This document shows positions 26,401 to 36,856 of a stretch of DNA of 64,000 nucleotides, one piece after another; position 1 is the stretch's first letter, and each line of letters begins with the position of its first letter. The DNA comes from Hypericum androsaemum. Taxonomy: Eukaryota > Streptophyta > Magnoliopsida > Malpighiales > Hypericaceae. The notes beneath the pieces were generated by a model. That model was not told the origin of the DNA. It did no database searches and worked only from the letters and a program-made list of their open reading frames with translations. The stretch is taken from positions 17,108,221 through 17,172,220 of the forward strand of contig OZ023181.1 in assembly GCA_963995505.1 (NCBI GenBank), written 5' to 3'. The position numbers and the translations under genes are program-made.

Positions 26401-29400
26401 CACACCTTCCTTGTAGAGTCATCTATGAAAGTCATGTAATACAAAGAACCACCCACGGATGCCACCGGTGCCGGTCCCCACAGATCACTGTGGACCAATT
26501 CAAGCTTCTCTGGTTTAGGAGTTCTACCACTTCTTGAGAAGCTCACCCTCTTCTGCTTCCCAAATACACAGTCTTCACAAAGACCCACGTCCACGGTCTT
26601 TAGACCCGGTAGCTTCCCCTTTGAACAAAGCACCCACATCCCCTTCTCACTCATGTGGCCAAGCCTACTATGCCACAGATCTGCATCATTGGTTGCTCCT
26701 ACAAGATCAATACTTTCATGAGTGTTTCTTGTCATGTACAACGTACCTTCCTTCTCACCACGAGCCACCACTCTAGCTCCCTTGGTGATCTTCCATGTCC
26801 GACAACCAAAGGTTACATTATACCCCTCTTCATCTAGTTGTCCCACGGAAAGCAAATTTCTTCTTAACCCTGGGATGTGTCTCACTCCCTTCAACAATAA
26901 CAATGATCCATTGGGAGTATTGATTCTCACATCTCCTTTACCCACAATCTGCAATGGCTCATCATCGGCTAGATAAACCTTGCCAAATTCTCCTGGGGTA
27001 TACAATTCCATTATCCCCTTGTCACTACAAGAGTGGAATGATGCTCCTGAATCCAATACCCAAGCCTCCAACGGGCTACTAACACTCAAGATCAATGCAT
27101 CCCCGTGGTCCTCTGTTATTGCATTTGCCGACTTGTCTTCCTTCTTCGGTGCCTTGCATTGGGTTCTAAAGTGGCCAAACTTCTCACAATTCCAACATTT
27201 AATGGAACTCATGTCCTTCTTCGAACCATCCTTCGATTTGGACTTGGACCTACTCCGGTCCTTTTTCCCCTTCCACTTAGATTCGGACCTCCCTCTATTG
27301 CTAGCATTCAAAGCCGAACCCGAGGCTACTCCGGACTCTTTCCTACGAATCTCCTCACTCATAATCAAGTCCCTCACCTCATCCAACTTCAGTACTACCT
27401 TCCCCGCCGAGGCACTCACCGCCGTGACCGTGCCATTCCAACTATCGGGTAAGGAACTTAGCAAAATTAGAGCTTGTACCTCATCATCGAAGTCAATCTT
27501 CACCGAGCTCAAAGAAGCGATGGTCGCATTGAACTCATGGAGGTGTACCGATACCGAGGTACTCTCTGCCATCTTAAGGTTGAAGAGCTTCCTCATCAAG
27601 TGAACTTTGTTGGCCGCCGATGGCTTCTCGTACATCTCGGACAACGTCTCCAACATCTCCTTCGTGGTCTTTGACTTTACTGTGTGCAAGGCCACGTTCC
27701 TTGACAAAGACAAGCGCACCACGCTCATCGCTTTCCGATCTAGGAGCTTCCACTCCTCTTCCTTCATGTCCTCAGGCTTCTTCCCATCAAGCGGCAAGTG
27801 CAAATCTTTGCCATACAAGTAGTCCTCTACTTGCATCTTCCAGAAGCCATAGTCGACGCCATCGAACTTCTCCACGGGCGATCTCACATCACCCATCATG
27901 ATTGCTCCCACCACGCCCTAAGCCCAGGCTCTGATACCAGTTGTTGGGAAATAACCCACTTTCCCGTGGACCCAAACAACGCAGCGAACAAGATAGGAGC
28001 AAGATCTACGAAAAACAAGAACAACAGATTTGGTAACCCGGTTCGATCTTGACCGATCTACGTCCGGGGGCGTACCAAGCCAGGAGATTTCACTATATCA
28101 AGCTCGATCTACACTTTGGAGCTACGCAGGCTCAACAATGGTAGTTTCTCTCTCTTCTTCTCACTCTCTCTCTCTAGAAATGTCTCTCTGTCTGCCAGGA
28201 GGAAGGAGAGAGAATACAGGGATGGTGAAGCGGGTATTTATAGTACCAACAAACCTAGGAACCAAAAAACACACACGCAGGGGCATTTTTGTCCACGCTT
28301 CATTTCGTCGTTATTCTGGACGGGGGCTACGCCCCCCCGCGGTGTCCGAAGTCTCCATACCCAACACAAGGGTGTAAAGCCCATCAGAAGATTAAATCAC
28401 AGTGCTCCTTAAGATGGCTTACAGGAAGAAGACGTAACAAAATTGGGTACAAGGCATCTCAAATTTCTGCATAATCATGACATGATCAGCTAGAATGAAA
28501 AGAATCCACAATGTTTCAATGATCGAAGACATTGCAAAATATTTCTGTTTCACACTTGGGCATTGAGCCCAATGCCAACCAGAAGACTCGAGCAAATGAA
28601 AATGAAGATTCAAGTACCTTCCCCTGAAATTTGGATGCATCATACAATCTCTCCGCACAAAGATTATACACCTTGTATTTACCCTGCACAAGAAGAAACA
28701 AATGATTCTGCGTCAATGCGGCATTGGTTTGAAACTGATAGGCCATCAGAAATATTTAATTCCACTAAGTTCGACAACTGAAACCAAAGATTACCAGCAT
28801 GCTTTTTACAATGTAACACAAGAACAGGGGATCCGAGGATAAAATACACACCACATTAACCATTCGACCTTTAGAATTAATGATAACCAAATGCATTAAA
28901 TTCATGGAATGGTACCTGGTGGTGAGTCTCAAAAAAGTTGATCACTTCCTCCATGTGATTCCGATAAAATCCCTGCGCCAAAATTTCTTCAAATAACGCA
29001 ACCCTCGCAAAATGGCGGGTCATGAACTCGGCAAGAGAAATACCTCAATGAAACCGAAAAGCCCAGAGCTCAAATCACCGGCAGGGAACCCCATAGCGAT
29101 TATATTCTCAGTGATATACGCCATGTCTAAATCGAACTCTCCCTCCTACATTAAACAACCACCACAAAAGAATACAATCAACGCCTCTCTTGCAAGATCG
29201 GATGGTATCGGTTCACAGTAACCGTAAAATCGGGTATCTCTCCAGCTACATTCTCACTCCAACTCGTTTTTAGTAACAAAACAAAAGGCAAATAAATACA
29301 AACAGAAATGAGAGAGACCTGGTAACGGCGCTTGTTCTGGGAGACGGCGTGGCGGGCCTTGACCTGGACGGCCCTAACGGCGCTCCGTGAAGTATCGACG

Positions 29401-29636
29401 AAGCCTCTGGCCAGCGATTCAACGAAACCATGGCCGCCATCCTCCTCCTCCTCCTGGGCCGGGGATCCCGACCGGAGCCCCAGCCCACTGGCGAGGCGCG
29501 AGAACGCGGAGATCCCGCCGACGCCGGCCCGCGAGTCCACGCTACCCGGCCGCGTCGGTCTCAGGAATCCGGAAACCTCGGTGGAGTCGGGATCGGGTGG
29601 GGCGGGAGATCCAGAGCTAACGGTTTCCGGATTCAT
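20431..29636 (-). CDS. PTEN2: PTEN2-type lipid/protein phosphatase, 12 exons
   Basis: Predicted 567-residue plant PTEN phosphatase, which removes the 3-phosphate of phosphoinositides. Exons from the 5' end: 29319-29636, 29044-29145, 28916-28972, 28618-28683, 23151-23327, 22981-23067, 22771-22835, 22624-22700, 21961-22007, 21730-21860, 21515-21584 and 20431-20937; frame is kept at every junction. The catalytic P-loop HCKAGMGRTG spans about residues 220-229, with C221 as the nucleophile and R227. FDDHNCPP upstream is the acid-loop region. A C2-like domain follows (residues about 290-400), then an acidic Ser-rich tail ending in VFSFGDEEDYESE, typical of plant PTEN2. The N-terminal 106 residues are disordered and end in a basic HAVSQNKRRYQ segment. 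Intron 4 (23328-28617) holds a complete copia element and intron 11 a TRIM. All coding exons remain open, so the gene is probably functional if the introns splice. Confidence 0.93.
20990..21347 (-). mobile_element. TRIM retrotransposon in PTEN2 intron 11
   Basis: Two direct repeats of 114 bp (20990-21103 and 21234-21347) frame a 130-bp interior. On the minus strand the repeat starts TGTTGGAGAGAATCCCACAT (TATTGG in the left copy) and ends near CTATA. Immediately inside the 5' repeat is TGGTATCAGAGCC (21221-21233), complementary to the 3' end of initiator tRNA-Met. There is no coding capacity. The flanks CTAAG and CTAAC agree in four of five bases, a probable decayed target duplication. Size, repeats and primer site fit a terminal-repeat retrotransposon in miniature. 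Confidence 0.85.
21360..21480 (-). repeat. Possible SINE-like remnant in PTEN2 intron 11
   Basis: On the minus strand the segment contains GGGGGTTCAATCCC, similar to an RNA polymerase III B box (GGTTCRANNCC). No convincing A box or A-tail is seen, so this is only a weak suggestion. Confidence 0.2.
23528..23532. repeat. Left target-site duplication of copia element
   Basis: CAAGG, repeated exactly at 28367-28371 on the other side of the element. Confidence 0.9.
23533..23945 (-). repeat. 3' LTR of copia element
   Basis: Direct repeat of 27942-28366, with TG...CA ends. It carries a CT-dinucleotide run near 23737-23754 that is 12 bp shorter than in the other LTR. Confidence 0.93.
24037..26256 (-). 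pseudogene. Copia pol, 3' part: integrase end, reverse transcriptase, RNase H
   Basis: An open frame of 739 codons. It begins out of register with the integrase core and enters the family frame at PQQNGIAERMNRT, where the catalytic Glu lies. The reverse transcriptase is marked by KARLVVKGF, QMDVKTAFLHG and the active site YVDDMLIAG. RNase H is marked by CDADLGSNDHDEKRSTSGY and STAESEYVA. It stops 91 bp before the 3' LTR. In intact relatives this forms one polyprotein with the upstream frame. Here a one-base length change at the C-run (26208-26212 on the plus strand) separates them, so it is called disrupted. Confidence 0.88.
26193..27914 (-). pseudogene. Copia gag, protease and integrase core, frameshifted at its end
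   Basis: An open frame of 573 codons. Its N-terminal third is the gag region of copia elements (UBN2 type), followed by a basic Ser/Lys-rich stretch and a zinc knuckle CWNCEKFGHFRTQC. The aspartic protease motif is WVLDSGASFHSC. A pre-integrase HHCC-like segment (LWHSRLGHMS) and the integrase core (HSDLWGP, FIDDSTRKVWVYFL, LRSDNGGEY) follow. Just after the EKTV segment the reading frame shifts and ends within a few codons. A second in-frame ATG five codons downstream of the first is an equally possible start. Confidence 0.88.
27927..27939 (-). other. Primer-binding site of copia element
   Basis: TGGTATCAGAGCC on the minus strand, two bases inside the 5' LTR. It is complementary to the 3' end of plant initiator tRNA-Met. 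Confidence 0.9.
27942..28366 (-). repeat. 5' LTR of copia element
   Basis: 425 bp with TG...CA ends. It should carry the element's promoter and a polyadenylation signal in the same sense as the host PTEN2 transcript. Confidence 0.93.
28367..28371. repeat. Right target-site duplication of copia element
   Basis: CAAGG, matching 23528-23532. Confidence 0.9.
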
Positions 29637-30264
29637 TTATCGCGGGAAGTCAATGAGTTGACCGGTGGTGAAAGGATCGATCCTCGTCGTATTTTTTGTT
29701 TGTAGATTGGGATTTGGGATTATCTTTCTTCAGTTTGGAGAGCGTGGCGGGAAGTGGGAGGGAGGACGGGGACTCCGATTGGTACGAGATGGGCTTACTT
29801 TTTTCGGTTTTGGACCTCTTACGATTTTATTCAGTCTCACGGGCTTTTTTTTGGGCTAATCGGTCGAGATTTTTTTTATATTCACGGAATTAGCTTTTCA
29901 ACGATATTATTTTTTTAATCTTGCGACTTGAACTAAAAAACTCGTATATTATTTCTCAAAATGGAACTTTTATTTTCGACAACCAACATTAATGATAAAA
30001 AAATGTCTTTATTTAATGTATACAAATTCATTTGACACATTGCTCAAGGTATTATATTCCCCCAAAAAAATATACAAGTATTATAAGATACCGAAACAAA
30101 AAGAAGCAAAGTGATTCCTAGAAGAAGACAGAGAACGAATCCGGAGCCGATCCCACCGGAGCGGAAAATCCGATCCACGTCTTATCTGATACATAAGCGA
30201 AGAGAGGAAGATCATCACCGAGACATAAACCCCAACCGGAAGGCCAGCCGAGAGAGAGAGAGAG
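29637..30264. promoter_or_regulatory. Shared 628-bp upstream region of PTEN2 and RER1
   Basis: The two start codons face away from each other across 628 bp. This interval must therefore hold both 5' leaders and both core promoters. No strong TATA box is placed with confidence. The PTEN2 side is GC-richer and the centre (29880-30060) is AT-rich. Co-regulation is only an inference from spacing. Confidence 0.5.
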
Positions 30265-31207
30265 ATGGAGACGACGAGCGGGGAGGAGGCGGGGCCGGCG
30301 AACAAGTTGGCGTTCGCAATGGGACAGAGGTACCAACACGTGCTGGACAAGACGGTGGCGCACGTGGGGAGGCGGTGGGCGGCGCTGGGGGCGGTGGCGT
30401 TGGCGTACGGAGTGCGGGTGTACGTAATCCAAGGGTTCTACATAGTGACGTACGCGCTGGGGATATACATGCTCAATCTCCTGATAGGGTTTCTGTCCCC
30501 TCAGATCGACCCCGAGGTTCAAGACGGCCCCACCCTCCCCACCCGCGCCTCCGACGAGTTCCGCCCCTTCGTCCGCCGCCTCCCGGAGTTCAAGTTCTGG
30601 TAGTATTCCCCCTCTCTTTATCTTTTTTATGATCAGGAGAATTACTGGAATGCGACTTTGTCTGGTTGACGGTTTTTGGGGCGGGAATGGTAGAATTTTC
30701 TACTGTACCATCCGCTACGAGTGTTAGAATCTCCATATCCAGCAGCCCGCCCGCAAGTGGGTTGTGTGGAGTTCTTCCACTTATGAATTAGTCCTAGCAA
30801 CACACCGTAGTCAATGCAGAATACTCAACAAGGATGGGCTTTGGCTGATCGATATATGTTTTTGTTCTGTTTGAAGGTATGCTTTGATGCGGGCGTTTGT
30901 CGTCGCGTTCGTTACGACATTCTTCAGCGCCTTTGACGTCCCTGTTTTCTGGCCGATTCTCGTTTTCTACTTTGTGATGCTGTTCACCCTCACAATGAGG
31001 AGGCAGATAATGCATATGGTCAAGTACAAGTATGTGCCTTTCTCCTTTGGTAAACAGGTATATTCCCATCTCTCTATGTCTCATCTTTCTTGGCAGATGG
31101 GAATGAGCAAACATGATGATTGATCTTACTCTTCTTTTCTGAACGCAATGCGTTAACAGCGCTACGGTGAAATGAAAGCACAGCCAGCCGAATTGTCAAG
31201 TGATTGA
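30265..31207 (+). CDS. RER1: RER1-type ER retrieval receptor, 3 exons
   Basis: Predicted RER1 protein, a Golgi membrane receptor that returns escaped ER membrane proteins in COPI vesicles. Exons 30265-30599, 30877-31057 and 31160-31207, with GT-AG introns and continuous frame, give about 187 residues, the usual family size. Four hydrophobic segments are visible, including [55 protein letters not shown] and [17 protein letters not shown]. The family landmarks LSPQIDPE and RRLPEFKFW precede the third segment, and [11 protein letters not shown] follows the fourth. The short C-terminal exon is hydrophilic. The start follows a GA-rich leader and an N-terminus typical of plant RER1. The gene is head to head with PTEN2 and appears intact. 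Confidence 0.93.
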
Positions 31208-32073
31208 AGTCTTCAATTCTTATCTGAAGCTCCATTTGTATGGCTGAAGTTTTAGCCTTCCCATGGAGTACAATGTTTAGCCGTGAGGCGTACTCCTATT
31301 CTGCGAGTTTTTCGGGAATCTCACTGGTAAAGATCTTGTGTTCTTGCGGAAACTTTTGTGAGAGGAAAGGACAGTAACTCAACATCGCTTAGCTATTGAA
31401 GGACTATAAGTATAGCAGGACTCGAGCAACATGTATGTACCTCATGTTGAACTCTCTTGAATGGATTGTAGTTACTGAGAGAGGAACGTGCAGGTTACGC
31501 CACTTATAGGATTACATGAAATGTAGCCTTGAATTGTGTTTTAGTTCATCCTCTTGGAAAAGATTCAAATTCTTGCCCACTAGTATAATGCACTATTAGC
31601 ATCCTGCCTTTTGTTTCATTTTAGTTGTTTGAGATGGTTTAATTGTTAGGACAGAACAAAGCTGATTAGTCATCTGGTCTGCAACCTCGTCATGTCCTAA
31701 TAGACGACGCCTCGAGTAAATTGTTGGTCATCGTCATTAGGTTGTTGGGTTACAAGGGTTATATCAGCGGGCAATTATTCCAAAACGGGATGCATATCGA
31801 ATGTGAGCAACGCCCGAAGATATTTGGCCTAGCGGTACAAGGTATAGAATGATTTGATAGCGGTCCATCCTGGTATGGTGTAAAAATAACCGTGAAAAGA
31901 ATTCTATGTTCACAATCAAGACTAAAAAACAACCAGAAAACTTGGCACTTGTAGCCTGTAAAAGTAAAACAATTCTTAGCTTTCAAGCAAGGGAATGGAA
32001 TCTGATTTGGTAGAATCCTCTCGAAGTTGCTGAATACTTGAACAAAAGAATGGAAAACTGTGGTTTGATCCAA
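31208..32073. other. Intergenic, 3' ends of RER1 and DUF247 genes
   Basis: Two convergent genes end here, so the stretch should contain both 3' untranslated regions. No further coding sequence or repeat was recognised. Confidence 0.5.
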
Positions 32074-33675
32074 TCAAGAAGCTGGTTTGTAGAATCCGTA
32101 CACGCTGTAGAAGGTCTGCGCGAAAGTAAGCAGCAGCAGAACAAGAGCTGCAAACAAGGAGAGGATGGCCCATGGATTGCTGAAGTAGTTGTGCTTCAAG
32201 CTCGCTCGCCAAGCGTTCCACCTGTGGTTGTAGTACTGGTTGATGTCCTCCGACAACCGCGAGAGGTAACTGTCGTTTATGTCGAAGACGACCTCTTGAC
32301 ACAGGCGGTTAAACAGGTCTGCAACTTCCGCGTCGCTGCCAAGCCAATGTTCAATTATTCCGCAGTAGTGCAGGTAAGAGACGTCCTCGGGCGAGTTGAT
32401 CAAGTTGTCCATGAAGATCACGTAAGAAGTGATGTCGTTGTTGCAATCGAGATGGCTTTGCTCAAATGCAATAAGGTTGAGGAAAAGTGATCTTGTACCA
32501 TCGTGGATCAATAACCTAGGGATCTTGAGGACCCCGTCTTTGAACTTTATATCCCAGAACCGATCAGTCTTCCTTTTCTGCAACCTGACTCCAGCGTCTT
32601 TGAGTTCGGAGACACAATGGATCAGTTGTTGACGACGCTTGTCTGCAACCCTATTGGCGTGTGACCACCGCTTGATCCAGATTCGAGGGGCGAGTTTCGG
32701 CCCTGCACGCAACAGGCTTCTTCTGAAGATATCAAGACAGTGAAGACCTCCTTGATCTGCAAACGGATCAAAAGTAGCTGCGTGTCCAAGAGACAATTCC
32801 AACCTGCTCCTGTCATTCTTAGACATCGGTTCATCGGTTGGCATCAGCGGGTCAAAGAATCTGATTGCAAGAGTAGCCACAACACCAGTCAGCTCAAGAT
32901 TGTTAAACTGAAGCCCCAGGAGCCGTTCAAGTATAAAGATGGGGAGCTGGTTCTCCAACATAATCATATCTCTTTGAATAGAATGCATCGAACCACGCAT
33001 TGCAAAGACCGGATCGTTCCTTGGATAGCCAAGTTCCTTGAACCCCTCTGCAGCCCCCCGGAACAGCTCAAGCATGAAACAACCATCAAGAACCATCATC
33101 TCAACGAACTCATTGCTGCTAAGAGAGATGGTCCCCTCGTAGCAGGACCGTGCTTTCTCTTCAAGCTCGCTAATTGAATCAAGGTACCGCCTTATGTCTT
33201 GATTAGTCCGCTTGAGCATATGGTAGAGCCCGCGCCACTTGTGGCGATCCATTTGGCGCAGGCGTCTCTTGGAGTGGTGGTAAGGCCCAAAGGACACAAT
33301 CTGAGGAACATAGGCCTTGTCATCTTCATGTCTAAGGTAATGAGGAACCCGGTAGATGCTCAACTTCCCCCACGAACTGGCTAGATCGTCTTGGCGCGCT
33401 TGATCAAGCCTCTCTTGAACGGATACGATCCATTCCGACTCATGTGACTTCGGTTCCGCTTCTTGGTCGTCCCCGAAATCCCGTTTGATCTCAATCCTCA
33501 AGGAATCCGATGGCTCCTGCTGTTGCTTCTGCGCATGTCCCGATCCATTCATCTCCGGAAGCTGAATGGATCGGGTGCCATCCGGCGAATTCGGGACCGC
33601 GGATTCCATCTTCTCTCTGAGTTTGAGTGTGATGAGGTACCAACTTAGCAGGTCCTTGTTGTAGACAGCCACCAT
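32074..33675 (-). CDS. DUF247 (UPF0481) family protein, single exon
   Basis: A 533-residue plant DUF247 protein; the molecular role is unknown for most members, although some grass members are linked to self-incompatibility. The start chosen is the ATG giving MVAVYNKDLLSWYLITLKL, an N-terminus seen in one DUF247 subgroup. An upstream in-frame ATG at 33807 would add 44 residues lacking family character and reaching into a repeat. Visible landmarks are SIYRVPHYLRH and YVPQIVSFGPYHH at the domain start, an MMVLDGCFMLELF segment, and IQRDMIMLENQLPIFIL. The C-terminus ends in a single hydrophobic membrane segment (FAALVLLLLTFAQTFYSVYGF) and a short tail. The single-exon form is usual for the family. 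It looks intact. Confidence 0.9.
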   Translation of the reverse strand: MVAVYNKDLLSWYLITLKLREKMESAVPNSPDGTRSIQLPEMNGSGHAQKQQQEPSDSLRIEIKRDFGDDQEAEPKSHESEWIVSVQERLDQARQDDLASSWGKLSIYRVPHYLRHEDDKAYVPQIVSFGPYHHSKRRLRQMDRHKWRGLYHMLKRTNQDIRRYLDSISELEEKARSCYEGTISLSSNEFVEMMVLDGCFMLELFRGAAEGFKELGYPRNDPVFAMRGSMHSIQRDMIMLENQLPIFILERLLGLQFNNLELTGVVATLAIRFFDPLMPTDEPMSKNDRSRLELSLGHAATFDPFADQGGLHCLDIFRRSLLRAGPKLAPRIWIKRWSHANRVADKRRQQLIHCVSELKDAGVRLQKRKTDRFWDIKFKDGVLKIPRLLIHDGTRSLFLNLIAFEQSHLDCNNDITSYVIFMDNLINSPEDVSYLHYCGIIEHWLGSDAEVADLFNRLCQEVVFDINDSYLSRLSEDINQYYNHRWNAWRASLKHNYFSNPWAILSLFAALVLLLLTFAQTFYSVYGFYKPAS

Positions 33676-33807
33676 CTTGGCTAATGCACAGTGATCAACT
33701 CTGTATTGGCTGGAATTGTTGCAAATAACAGTAGTAAACTCTTTGTACAAATGGATAAAATGATGTGGAAAGACAATAGGTAAAGTTAATGTATGATGAT
33801 TAGTCAC

Positions 33808-33890
33808 TGCGTTGCGTTTTGATTCTCATTATCTGGTGCATATGATGTATACTTTCGTAATGATTGAATATAATATTTTACTTATATAAA
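33808..33890 (+). repeat. Dispersed repeat tail, copy 3 (partial)
   Basis: GCGTTTTGATTCTCATTATC through AATATTTTACTTATATAAAA resembles the final part of the repeats at 15691 and 43411. It lies immediately upstream of the DUF247 gene. Confidence 0.4.
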
Positions 33891-34165
33891 AAAAATTATG
33901 ATGATTAATTATTGGTCTCGTGCCTCTTTAAGAACAAGGACCAATTGTGTAGCTCATATGGACCCCTTCTGCTTTGGAATAATATTCAAGGACGTTGCTG
34001 GGTAGAATTGCCATCCTCCAACTTCAAAACGTCATTTTTAAACATTTATTACATGATTCGGCTAGTTGTGTTCAAAAACCACATTTGATTAATTATCATG
34101 GTTACAGTTAATTTCAAGTTCGAAAAGAAAATCGAATGCATAGTAGTTTAAAAATTTGGTAAGAA

Positions 34166-34277
34166 TATTCTTTTTTTTACAAGTAAATTTCATTAAATTA
34201 ATAATATTTACAATATTTTAGCTCCCATTACAGCCAAAACACCCTAATGAATAACCTTCTAACCACCAAATATTTAC
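34166..34277 (-). mobile_element. Very short LINE 3' stub
   Basis: A 112-bp insert framed by the exact 15-bp duplication AAAATTTGGTAAGAA (34151-34165 and 34278-34292). It begins with a T-run on the plus strand, that is, an A-tail on the minus strand. It then has TTTCATTAAATTAAT-like sequence common at plant LINE 3' ends. This is an extreme 5' truncation. Confidence 0.75.
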
Positions 34278-35288
34278 AAAATTTGGTAAGAACCTTTTTT
34301 TTGGGTAAGAACCTTCTTACTACTTTAAACCTGGATTAATTAACCCAGTGAATAATCTGAATACTAAATCATTTTGATCAAAATAACTACCGTAAGAAAA
34401 AAAATACATAGTTGAAAAGGTCCTAAGCAAGAATTAGATATGCCAACCGGGACGGATGGTCCTAAGCGAAAACTATTCTATTGTAATGATAAAATTTGAA
34501 TTGAATCTTGCGAATACAGTCGTGTTAAATTAGTAAAAAAAAATTGTTACTTTTTATTGTTCGATAGATTCTAAATTTAGATTTGAAAGTTCAATAGGTG
34601 TTCAAAACTAGCTAATATGAAAACAATAAACAGGTAAATATATTTTAGAGGAAATTAGCATCTCATCCAACCAATTAATGGCTGCTAATCGCTACAAACG
34701 ATCCTTCAACTTATTAATTAAGTACTCGATGAACCAAACTGCTCCCATTAAGCAGAAAGAGACTGCTTATTCTAAGATTTCTTTTCTCAATAAAAAAACT
34801 CATCGATTTTATTAAGGTTTATGACTATTTGCATTTTTTGGTAGAAGACTAATTTAAAATCAAATACTATTAGATCTTAGATGATAAGCGGCTTTTATTA
34901 TTATGTTTGCGCTATTTATCAAAACTCAAAATTTGGAATATTATTTAAAAAATGAATCTTAATATTAGGTTGCATCGTATTTTAAATGTTGTTTCCGGCA
35001 CGTTGCAAGTTGGATTTTGATATATTGGCAAAGGGACAGTTGACCCACCTAACCTATTGTTAAATGATCCACATGTAGTTTATTAAACGTGGGGGATAGA
35101 TCCGAATATGCAGTTAATATTTTAAGTTGGGGAATTTTGAATGAAAAATTGGAAGGTCGCCATTGAGAAAGACGTGCAAGCCTCTCCGAAACCATTTTCA
35201 TGCCAATAAAAGGAAATGCTTAATAAAGTACTTTTTTTAATGTTCTTATACCGTTACAAAAAAAATGTTCTTATAAAATAACACTATG

Positions 35289-36382
35289 TATTTTTTTTTT
35301 AGAAAAGTGGCACAAAGTCTATATTAAAATACGAATTACAAGCTGAAAGAGAAAAACATAAACATAGAATGAAGAAACTGAAACAGAACACGAAACCAAG
35401 CCTATCAGAGACAGAGATGCATGGGTGGAGTCGAAGGGCAGACGAAAGGCTACAAGAGCTAATCGTCCAAGGCGGAAGCTGCCGAGACAAGCTACGGCTA
35501 ATAACCACAAGGTCGCGTAATAGACACGAACTCGTGGGCATTTGAATGTATACAAGATGCACGCAAATGAATGACAAGATCAAATGAATCCGATCAAACC
35601 AAGGCTATCCACCTGCACCAACAGGCAAGATTTCGAGAACCGAATAGACCGCTCAACGATCGAAGATCGATCCAAGCAAACGCAGAAAAAGCAAAGCCAG
35701 AACCCAACGACACTACTAAACAGAGATGGCTCGGGGGTTAAAACAACACACAAAATGACTAAACACAGCCATATAGAAACAACGACAAAGAAAAAAATTA
35801 AAAGAACAAACGAAAGCTAAAGCAACAACAGCCGGGGGAAGTCGGCGGCGACCGATCCCCCCGAGACGAACCAGCGGCTGCCCGGGGCTAATCAGGGGGA
35901 GGGAACCAGGCTTAGGGGATGGAGAATATGACGAACAACGACGACGGGGATGCGATGGGATGGTCTGAGCGGAACGGGGAGCAGCTGGGCTGGTGGAGCG
36001 GCTCGGGGCGGAGCTCATCTGAGCAAATTGGGGCAGAGTTGGGCTGGTCTGAGCGGATCGGGGCAGAGTGGGCCAGATCAGAGTTGAGCTGGTCGGAGTG
36101 AATTGGCCTGCGGGACACGAGCAGAGAAACGGCGGGATGAAGGCGGAGGTGGTGGAACGGCAAGGTGAGGAGGTGGTGGAACGACGACGATGGAGGACGA
36201 GGGCTGAAGGTGAAGATGGAAGTGAGAAAGATGGAAGTGATGAAGATGGAAGAGTGAAACCAAGCAAAGATTGCCAGCAAAGGCAAAGAAAATTTTCAGC
36301 TCTTGAAAAAAAATTCAAGGGGAAAGAGGGGGAGCGGCGGGGACGCCTCTCTGCTAGGATTTTTCTTTTTGGCTACATCTTT
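35289..36382 (-). mobile_element. Non-LTR insertion, 1.1 kb, non-autonomous
   Basis: A 10-bp duplication TAACACTATG flanks the insert (35279-35288 and 36383-36392). The left side starts with TA and a T-run, meaning a poly-A tail on the minus strand, preceded by a TTTTAATATAGACTTTGTGC-type 3' end. Its 5' part is C- and T-rich on the minus strand and gives a Ser/Pro-rich open frame (35716-36318). That frame looks like low-complexity leader sequence; no reverse transcriptase motif is present. It is either an internally deleted LINE or a retroposed transcript. Confidence 0.7.
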
Positions 36383-36856
36383 TAACACTATGAAGTTAAT
36401 GCCATGTTCTTTTGAGCACAAATAGAGTATAGAAAAGGCTTTTCTGAATGGCACAGGAGAAGAGCAAATATGTCAATTGCAAATTGAGAGGGTGAAGCGC
36501 CCAGGGGAAGAAAATACTTCCCTAATATTATAAGTATTAATAAAAGAGGGAAGGGAAGGGAAGGGACTGGGAGCGTGTGTTTATTCCCTTTTTTTTAGAA
36601 AAAATATGTTATTATTCGTATATTATACTGAAATAAATTAAACAGATATATTATTTAACTAATTATTTAGTTTTATTATTATAAGTATTAACTAATATTT
36701 ATCATTTTAATGTAAGTAAGTTATGTCATTTTATTATAATTAAACATGCTATTTATTGTATCCGGAGGTACCATTAGACATAATCAAATATACATATGTA
36801 TGCTAATTAATTAATTTATTTATTTATTTAGTATAGGTTTGATCAAATATTAACTG

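Larger units (their letters stand above)
23533..28366 (-). mobile_element. Full-length Ty1/copia LTR retrotransposon in PTEN2 intron 4
   Basis: A 4834-bp element in the same orientation as its host gene. LTRs at 23533-23945 (413 bp) and 27942-28366 (425 bp) begin TGTTGGG and end CCCAACA. They differ by seven substitutions and a 12-bp change in a CT microsatellite. The primer site TGGTATCAGAGCC (27927-27939) matches initiator tRNA-Met, and a purine-rich GGTGGGAGAT tract abuts the 3' LTR. Order on the minus strand is gag, protease, integrase, reverse transcriptase, RNase H, which is the copia order. A 5-bp target duplication is exact. Low LTR divergence points to a recent insertion. The coding region is interrupted by one frameshift near 26210. 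Confidence 0.96.

Noticed and set aside
24207..27901. Numerous plus-strand open frames of 60-207 codons
   Set aside because: They are antisense to the copia gag-pol frames and have no independent domain.
30118..30522. Minus-strand open frame of 134 codons opposite RER1 exon 1
   Set aside because: It is antisense to a well-supported RER1 exon, His/Arg/Pro-rich and without family resemblance.
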